Assembly (NCBI GenBank): GCA_964387955.1
Contig: CAYLXX010000017.1
Location: 1-19,154, forward strand
DNA length: 19,154 nucleotides
Reading direction: 5' to 3'
Origin: CAYLXX01 sp964387955
GTDB taxonomy: Bacteria; Patescibacteriota; Microgenomatia; UBA1406; GWC2-37-13
Shown here one piece after another: positions 14,084-19,154 of the stretch. The translations under genes and the position numbers were made by a program. The notes under the pieces were generated by a model. That model was not told where the DNA came from. It ran no database searches and was given only the letters and a program-made list of their open reading frames with translations. Position 1 is the first letter of the stretch; each line of letters begins with the position of its first letter.

Positions 14084-16578
14084 TTACGGAGTGATAGTCA
14101 TGTAGGCTACTGCATTCAAGTAGGAATCATACATTTCTACTTTAATAGTGTGGTTACCTGCACCTATATTGACTGAGGTGGTTCTGGTGACTGCTCCTTG
14201 ATCAAACCAGTAGTTATAAACTTGGGTGTTATCAATCCAGATTCTCATGCCATCATCATGTCTGGTAGTTATCGTATAGACTCCGCCTGTGAAAAATTGT
14301 GTTTTTGTCCAACGGACTGAGAAGTTATTGGATCTCACATTTGGACCTGGTGAACCTGACCAATTGAAGTCAATGACTGGATCAGTTCGAGTAAGTCTCA
14401 AACTATTACCAGGTGTCTTGCTGTTGTAGTACTGACCTGTCCAACTCGTGTTGGGTGCTGAAGTAGGTGTTGGTGTCGGTTGTTGAACTCCAGTTGGTGT
14501 TGGTGTACGAGTTGGAGTTGGAACTGGAGGTGTAGGTGTTCTGGTTGGAGTAGGTGTGCTTATTGGTAAAGTAGGTGACGGGATAATAGTTGTACTTATT
14601 ACCATATCATCAAAATTAGTTGTCCAACCATTGCCAGCTTGAATTCTCACTTGAGAACAAGTCTGTGACCAGTTGGTATTTATGACATTCCATTGATTGG
14701 CTATTGTGGTTGAAGTAATCGTTGGATTATTGGAATTATCTGGGCAGTTGATAGTGACTGTTGTACCAGAGTTTCCAAAAGCTTTGATACTGACCAATTT
14801 TCTTGGTGAGACAAAGTTAAGAACAGCTGAAGTAACACCAGCGCCATTAAATGTCACGCTATTTGTACTATCTACGTTATATGCACCTGAAAGATACCAG
14901 GAATTCGTTCCCCAATCGATCACACTTGTTGGATATTGTCCATTAAGTGGTGCTTCAACTGTATGTCCGCCAATATTTGTGTCAAAATCTATTGTCTGAA
15001 TAGGTGACTGAGTCGGCGTAGGACCAGAGGTGGGTGTCGGAAAAGGTGTATTAGTTGGTCCAGGAATCGTTGGGGTAGTATTGCCTGGCGTTAAGGGTAG
15101 TGCGCCTTGAGTATAGTAAGTACCAACTCCTTGTCGAATGTATCCACCGTCATCATCTGAGACAGTTGACGTCAACGATGTTGCAATGCCCATAGGGTTA
15201 CCATTGGAAATCGTGCCTGGATTAGTTATCCCGTCTATTTTAGAATCCCAGTAGTGAGATTGACCGCCTGCACCCGCTCCCCACATGAGCCCAACGACTC
15301 CAATATCTATCCAGTCCTGAATATGTTGACGGCCACTATTAGCATTTAAAAAATATTCCGTGCGGTTATCCTGATAATGACCATCTGTGTTATTCTCGGT
15401 CAGATATTGTCTGTTTCCATTAGGTACTTGCCACATAATCGCACGTTTATTGGTTTGTTGAATAATGCTCCCCAGCCAGCTTTTCATTGTGGAAAATTTT
15501 GGCTCGCGACTATCATCATCCCACCACCAGCGATTGCTTCCAGATGAAACCATATAATACGCCGCATCTCGATCCAGCGGGCTGAATGATACCATATTAA
15601 ACCCGGATCCAAAACTATTGAAATAGGTAGCCGTACGATTTGCAATCGTCTGCCAATCACAACCACCATTTCGTAAACAAATAGTCAAATCAGTTCCCGT
15701 ACCCCAAATACTAATATCCAAAGCAAGCAACACATTGGGTGCATACTGATCTCTTATATGAGCAATTGCCTGGTGAAAACCGGCATATGTATTTGGGTAC
15801 CCANNNNNNNNNNNNNNNNNNNNNNNNNNNNNNNNNNNNNNNNNNNNNNNNNNNNNNNNNNNNNNNNNNNNNNNNNNNNNNNNNNNNNNNNNNNNNNNNN
15901 NNNATCTCTTATATGAGCAATTGCCTGGTGAAAACCGGCATATGTATTTGGGTACCCAACAACATCTGGATTGCCTGAGCTGGCAACTTGGGCTGGTTGA
16001 TTATTGGCATTGTCGTTGGTGGAAGCTTGTTGCATGACGCCTTCTAAGTCTGGCTCAAAAACATACACTACCGGTTGTGTAGTTGCATTATGAGTCGCAA
16101 CCATAAAGTTCTTGAAATCTGTGTAATATTGATTCATACACGACGCATTATTGATTTTGGCTTCTTCATTACCATCACCAAATGGACAATTAGACAAAGA
16201 GCCATAGATCCAATAATAAGAGAAGGCGGAGTGAAAAGGCGGATTGTGGCTTAACGATGCATTAATAAAGCTTGTGACGTTGGATGTCGACCAACCGGCA
16301 ATATAGCCATAACGCCAATAGTAAGGCACATTCGGATGCATGGTCGATATCGTTTCATTGAATAGTCCAAACTCAAATGTATTTGGCAATCCTGCTGGAA
16401 GAGGAGGTAAATTGGTTGCAATTGCCGCAGCTTGAGTTGATTCAGTAGACAGCTCACTTTTTTGAAGTTGAGAGGAAACCAAGAAAACAGAACTTACGAG
16501 TACTAATAACACCCCGACGGCCAGGAATGGTAAAAAATTGCGTAATCGTGGACCACTCATATGTTTTGTCTTTATCAT
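14084..16578 (-). CDS. Anchored glycosidase-like protein with TNFDD module and PA14 domain (interrupted only by assembly gap)
   Basis: One gene that appears as two open frames because of 100 Ns flanked by a 55-base duplicated contig end. Removing 155 bases restores one frame (IAHIRD runs into QYAPNVLLALDISIWG) of about 779 residues. An anchor at about 15-35 precedes a TIM-barrel-like domain (about 55-420) with VVYVFEPDLEGVMQQ, LDISIWGTGTD, VSFSPLDRDAAYY and AIMWQVPNGN, resembling a secreted glycosidase; the acidic EPD is the best active-site candidate, but I cannot name the family. Pro-Thr linkers then flank a TNFDD module (about 14588-14998) and a C-terminal PA14 domain (about 14087-14450, DDGMRIWIDN). 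Start taken as the ATG at 16578; the ATG at 16560 fits the promoter better. Function is inferred. Confidence 0.75.
15749..15803. repeat. 55-base contig-end duplicate, left copy
   Basis: Identical to 15904-15958. The two copies directly flank the run of Ns, so they are most simply the same genomic stretch present at the ends of two unmerged contigs and not a biological repeat. Confidence 0.95.
15804..15903. other. Scaffold gap (100 Ns)
   Basis: Exactly 100 Ns, the conventional filler for a gap of unknown size. Since both sides carry the same 55 bases and collapsing them keeps the coding frame, the real gap length is probably negative: an overlap of 55 bases. Confidence 0.97.
15904..15958. repeat. 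55-base contig-end duplicate, right copy
   Basis: Identical to 15749-15803; see the gap entry. Confidence 0.95.
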
Positions 16579-16581
16579 AAT

Positions 16582-16610
16582 AAAATAACTCAAAATTCCA
16601 TGTTTGTCAA
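16582..16610 (-). promoter_or_regulatory. Predicted sigma-70 promoter for the reverse-strand glycosidase-like gene
   Basis: Reverse strand TTGACA (16610-16605), 17 bases, TATTTT (16587-16582). Predicted start is near 16575, between the candidate ATGs at 16578 and 16560. Confidence 0.5.
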
Positions 16611-16618
16611 ATGATTCC

Positions 16619-16648
16619 TTGCATTTTTTATAGTAAGATTTGTAATAT
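16619..16648 (+). promoter_or_regulatory. Predicted sigma-70 promoter, divergent
   Basis: TTGCAT (16619-16624), 18 bases, TAATAT (16643-16648). The ATG at 16655 is six bases beyond, at the predicted transcription start. Its -35 box is only eight bases from that of the opposing promoter, so the two polymerases would compete. Confidence 0.5.
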
Positions 16649-16654
16649 TACTCT

Positions 16655-17929
16655 ATGTCAGATTCAGAGCCCTTAACTCCCATTCTTAATAAATTGCATG
16701 CTAAATTTACTCCATCAACTGTTACCGAAAAATCAGGCGGCTATCACAACGCCTCGCCGTTACCTCCACATGTTGTAGAAAAAACAGAAGCCATGAGGAG
16801 AATTTTTGGACGACGACCCGACGCACCGCCGATACATGATTTTGCAGATTATCAGCGTGATAAAGAAGAAACTCCGCTTGAGATGCATGATCAGCTCGAT
16901 GTGACAATACAAAATCCCAAACCTGTCACAAAATCGACTGTTGCACAAATGCAAAAGGCCAGGGAAGAAGAAACAAAAACCGAAAAAGGAACCAAAGATA
17001 TAAGACTCACAATAGGCGAATGGTTCCACAAAATTGTCCAGCACTCCTTCACTGGCCGAGATGAGTTTGGTGTTGCTAATATTACCGACCACCCGTTAAT
17101 GGCTGCCTTGCGCGAATCCAACCCAGAGGCAGCCGAAAGTATTATTGACATTGCTACAGCTTTGCAAGATTTCACTGGACATGATCTGGCTCCTCCACCT
17201 GATCGAGATGTTGTGCGCGAGATGGAAACTACCTACCGGATATCGATGCAGCAGCAAAAAGAGCTTATCCAAGATCCAGTCAAAGCCGAATTGGCGCTCA
17301 GAGCACCCAATTACAGATTCATTATTGATAAACTTCAAGACCAACCGTCGATATCGTACGCCTATGATGCCTCGGCTCGTTCGGACTTGGTGGAATTTGA
17401 TTGTGACCCCAATGACGAAGCAGCTAAAAAAAATCTTTTACAACTACAGGAAATTTTTAGCCACGAGAAAATTTTTTTTAACACTCGCCCGCTCAAAGAT
17501 ATCGAACGCTACCAACCACAAGAAAAGGAAGCTATGCAACAACTAACTCAGATGTTAATTTCCGGCAAAATCCATGCGACCCTATTTGAAATCAAATCCC
17601 GATTAACCATCAAAAAAGGCGAATTACCAGATCCCAAGCAAGTCACTGCGGCAGATTATCGAGATGTTGCCTACACTTCAAATGCGTTTTACCAATGGCT
17701 CACACTTTTTAAACCTGAGGCAACGTCAGTCGAGCAATTTCAGGAGCATATCAAAAAAAATATCGATCTCAATTTAATCGGTATTAATGTACCTATATTT
17801 AATTCGGAGACACAGGCTCTTGAGAAACCAGAAGAATTCTCGTTTGCCAATAAACCGCTTGACCAAAACGAGATCGATCAACGCATAAAAAATATTTCTC
17901 GTGAAGTAGTCGCAGCCGAAGCTCCCTAA
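16655..17929 (+). CDS. Hypothetical cytoplasmic protein, 424 residues
   Basis: No signal peptide or membrane segment and no family recognised. The first 115 residues are polar, Pro-rich and charged, ending in a Lys/Glu-rich helix (AQMQKAREEETKTEKGTKD), and are probably disordered. The remainder (about 116-424) looks globular and mainly helical. One stretch, with Asp244 in SARSDLVEFD and Glu312-x-Lys314 in ATLFEIKSRL, is reminiscent of the D...ExK metal site of PD-(D/E)xK nucleases, though the spacing of about 68 residues is long and the match may be chance. It has its own leaderless-type promoter and lies 67 bases before the annealing-protein-like gene, so a nucleic-acid role is a weak possibility. 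Confidence 0.6.
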   Translation: MSDSEPLTPILNKLHAKFTPSTVTEKSGGYHNASPLPPHVVEKTEAMRRIFGRRPDAPPIHDFADYQRDKEETPLEMHDQLDVTIQNPKPVTKSTVAQMQKAREEETKTEKGTKDIRLTIGEWFHKIVQHSFTGRDEFGVANITDHPLMAALRESNPEAAESIIDIATALQDFTGHDLAPPPDRDVVREMETTYRISMQQQKELIQDPVKAELALRAPNYRFIIDKLQDQPSISYAYDASARSDLVEFDCDPNDEAAKKNLLQLQEIFSHEKIFFNTRPLKDIERYQPQEKEAMQQLTQMLISGKIHATLFEIKSRLTIKKGELPDPKQVTAADYRDVAYTSNAFYQWLTLFKPEATSVEQFQEHIKKNIDLNLIGINVPIFNSETQALEKPEEFSFANKPLDQNEIDQRIKNISREVVAAEAP

Positions 17930-17996
17930 GATCTTGCGTAACTCTTACTTTATTCTTGTCTTTTTCTGATCTTGACACACTACTATATATCAATAT

Positions 17997-18416
17997 ATGG
18001 CCGATGCAGCAAATATAGTCAAAATCCATGGTAAAGATTACATCACGGTTGCCGGAAGATTACAGTTAGCTCATGAACAATCAAAAGAGCTTACTATCAA
18101 CACCGAAGTTTTGCCAATTCCCGACCAGGTAGTTATACGCGCAACTGTCAAAACTCCCAAAGGCACATTTACCGGTATATCGGCGGCTAATCCTGCCAAA
18201 TTGATTGAAAAACAATCTCCTTTTGAAGTGGCCGAAACTTCGGCTGTCGGCCGGGCGTTGGGCTTTGCTGGGTATGGCGCAGTCGATAGTATTGCCACGG
18301 CCGATGAAATGACCAAAGCCCAAAATCAGCAACTCGAAGATACTCTTTGTACCTGCGGCACTACTGGAAAATATCATGCAAAAGATTGTCCAGCACGCAA
18401 GTTAGAACAACATTAA
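17997..18416 (+). CDS. Small protein with AETSAVGRALG signature, single-strand annealing protein-like, with Cys/His tail
   Basis: A 139-residue soluble protein. The segment AETSAVGRALGFAGYG (79-94), preceded by a beta meander (GRLQLAHEQSKELTI; VVIRATVKTPKGTFTG) and followed by SIATADEM, resembles the conserved core of small phage-type proteins related to the Erf/Rad52-like DNA-annealing group. That assignment is from memory of the motif and is tentative. The C-terminus carries Cys118-x-Cys120, His127 and Cys131, a possible compact zinc-binding knuckle. It has no Shine-Dalgarno site; TATATAT-rich DNA lies just upstream. The phosphoribosyltransferase gene begins four bases after its stop, implying one transcript. 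It may act on single-stranded DNA in recombination or in natural DNA uptake. Confidence 0.6.
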   Translation: MADAANIVKIHGKDYITVAGRLQLAHEQSKELTINTEVLPIPDQVVIRATVKTPKGTFTGISAANPAKLIEKQSPFEVAETSAVGRALGFAGYGAVDSIATADEMTKAQNQQLEDTLCTCGTTGKYHAKDCPARKLEQH

Positions 18417-18420
18417 TTGT

Positions 18421-19080
18421 ATGGAGTTTCTACAAGGACTCCATTTATATCACTTACGAGATAGAGTTGACGCCGGCCAACAGCTGGCGGTTTTTTTACG
18501 GAAATTTAAATCTTCACGAAATCTAATTCTCGCCTTACCAAGAGGTGGGGTAGTAGTCGGCTATCAAATTTGGAAAAAACTCCAAATACCTTTCAGTGTT
18601 TTTTTAGTTAGAAAAATTGGGCACCCAAATAATCCTGAGTTGGGGATAGGCGCAATTGCCGAAAACGGAGAAGTTTATTTTGATCAGGAAATACTGCGAT
18701 ATTCTGATTTACTGCCAGAGGATTTAAAGTTCTCAATCAATTCCGAGCGCAATGAGCTTAAACGACGTCTTAAGTTGTACCGCAAGGGGAGACGTCTTCC
18801 TAATTTGACCAATAAAACTATTATTCTTGTTGATGACGGCATTGCAACCGGTGTCACGGTTTTCGCAGCAATTCAAGCCTTGCGTAAGTTAGGCGCAAAA
18901 AAATTAGTTTTGGCGGTACCTGTTTGTGCCTCAGATACAACTGCAAAATTGGAACATCTGGTTGATGAATTTATATACCTTATACAGGTAAAACACTTGG
19001 GTGCAATCGGCAATTTTTACAAAAAATTTGACCAAGTCACCGATGCAGAAGTCGTTGAGCTTCTGAAAAAAGCAGTATAA
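18421..19080 (+). CDS. Predicted phosphoribosyltransferase (type I PRTase fold)
   Basis: A 219-residue cytoplasmic protein of the predicted phosphoribosyltransferase group (COG1926-like). The PRPP-binding loop is clear: TIILVDDGIATGVTVFAA, with Asp138-Asp139 followed by GIATG. Near the N-terminus LALPRGGVVVGYQIWKKL and the RKIGHPNNPELGIGAIAENG segment match the same family, in which the base substrate is usually unknown. A charged helical stretch (SERNELKRRLKLYRKGRR) lies between the two halves. It starts four bases after the upstream gene. Purine salvage is the generic possibility, but this group is often of undefined specificity. Confidence 0.85.
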   Translation: MEFLQGLHLYHLRDRVDAGQQLAVFLRKFKSSRNLILALPRGGVVVGYQIWKKLQIPFSVFLVRKIGHPNNPELGIGAIAENGEVYFDQEILRYSDLLPEDLKFSINSERNELKRRLKLYRKGRRLPNLTNKTIILVDDGIATGVTVFAAIQALRKLGAKKLVLAVPVCASDTTAKLEHLVDEFIYLIQVKHLGAIGNFYKKFDQVTDAEVVELLKKAV

Positions 19081-19081
19081 T
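19076..19081 (+). promoter_or_regulatory. Consensus -10 element for the last gene
   Basis: An exact TATAAT overlaps the stop codon of the phosphoribosyltransferase gene, nine bases before the ATG at 19091. A possible -35, TTGAGC at 19055-19060, is only 15 bases away, so the pair is imperfect. Confidence 0.4.
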
Positions 19082-19090
19082 ACCTACATT

Positions 19091-19154
19091 ATGAAGCTAC
19101 AAAATAAAAAAATTAAACAAGCCTGCCTGCTGTACCGCGAAATTACTCTTCTTA
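19091..19154 (+). CDS. Start of an unidentified gene (3' truncated by window)
   Basis: Open from ATG at 19091 to the end of the window, reading MKLQNKKIKQACLLYREITL and continuing. It is too short to identify. The consensus -10 nine bases upstream and the open frame support it as a genuine start. Confidence 0.45.
   Translation, partial: MKLQNKKIKQACLLYREITLL

Noticed and set aside
15749..15958. True tandem duplication inside the reverse-strand enzyme
   Set aside because: The copies are identical, directly flank 100 Ns, and only their collapse restores the frame, so an assembly artefact is far simpler.
17972..17996. TTGACA at 17972-17977 as the promoter of the annealing-like gene
   Set aside because: A 17-base spacer would place the -10 box on the start codon itself, so this box cannot drive the gene from that ATG in the usual way.

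Overview
This looks like a bacterial chromosome fragment from the Candidate Phyla Radiation (Patescibacteria), most likely a Microgenomates-type lineage. That placement is an inference. It rests on the style of the secreted proteins (N-terminal anchors, long Pro-Thr linkers, PA14, PKD and dockerin-like modules), the compact gene spacing and the A+T-rich intergenic promoters. TGA ends several genes here (for example at 8087, 8674 and 12385), so lineages that read TGA as glycine are unlikely. The window is a scaffold: it contains a 100-N gap at 15804-15903.

Left part (1-2370) is core genome: the 3' end of pyrG (CTP synthase), rplS (ribosomal protein bL19), a yraN-family gene overlapping rplS by 65 bases, a small MscS-like membrane protein, a short anchored protein and tRNA-Glu(UUC).

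Middle part (2462-16578) is an island of exported proteins beginning just after the tRNA. In order it holds: an anchored phosphoesterase with a C-terminal dockerin-like pair; a 988-residue glucose/sorbosone dehydrogenase with PKD, PA14 and a C-terminal module; a beta-helix protein with a twin-arginine-like leader; two very small ORFs behind strong promoters; a reverse-strand clan GH-A-like glycosidase whose membrane anchor lacks a normal start codon; a 669-residue cysteine-rich anchored protein; two short exported proteins; an HdeD/DUF308 membrane protein; and a reverse-strand 779-residue glycosidase-like protein that is interrupted only by the assembly gap. The set looks like extracellular machinery for binding, cutting or oxidising glycans, or for building the surface of a host-attached cell. 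No transporter or polymerase is visible with it.

Right part (16655-19154) returns to cytoplasmic proteins: an unknown 424-residue protein, a small protein with an AETSAVGRALG signature resembling phage single-strand annealing proteins, a phosphoribosyltransferase and the start of another gene.

Two signals run through the window. First, many genes have near-consensus sigma-70-type promoters only 6-14 bases upstream of the start codon, which predicts leaderless or nearly leaderless mRNAs. Three small membrane-protein genes instead have strong Shine-Dalgarno sites. Second, two unrelated enzymes share both a PA14 domain and an approximately 140-residue module ending in TNFDD, placed in opposite order.
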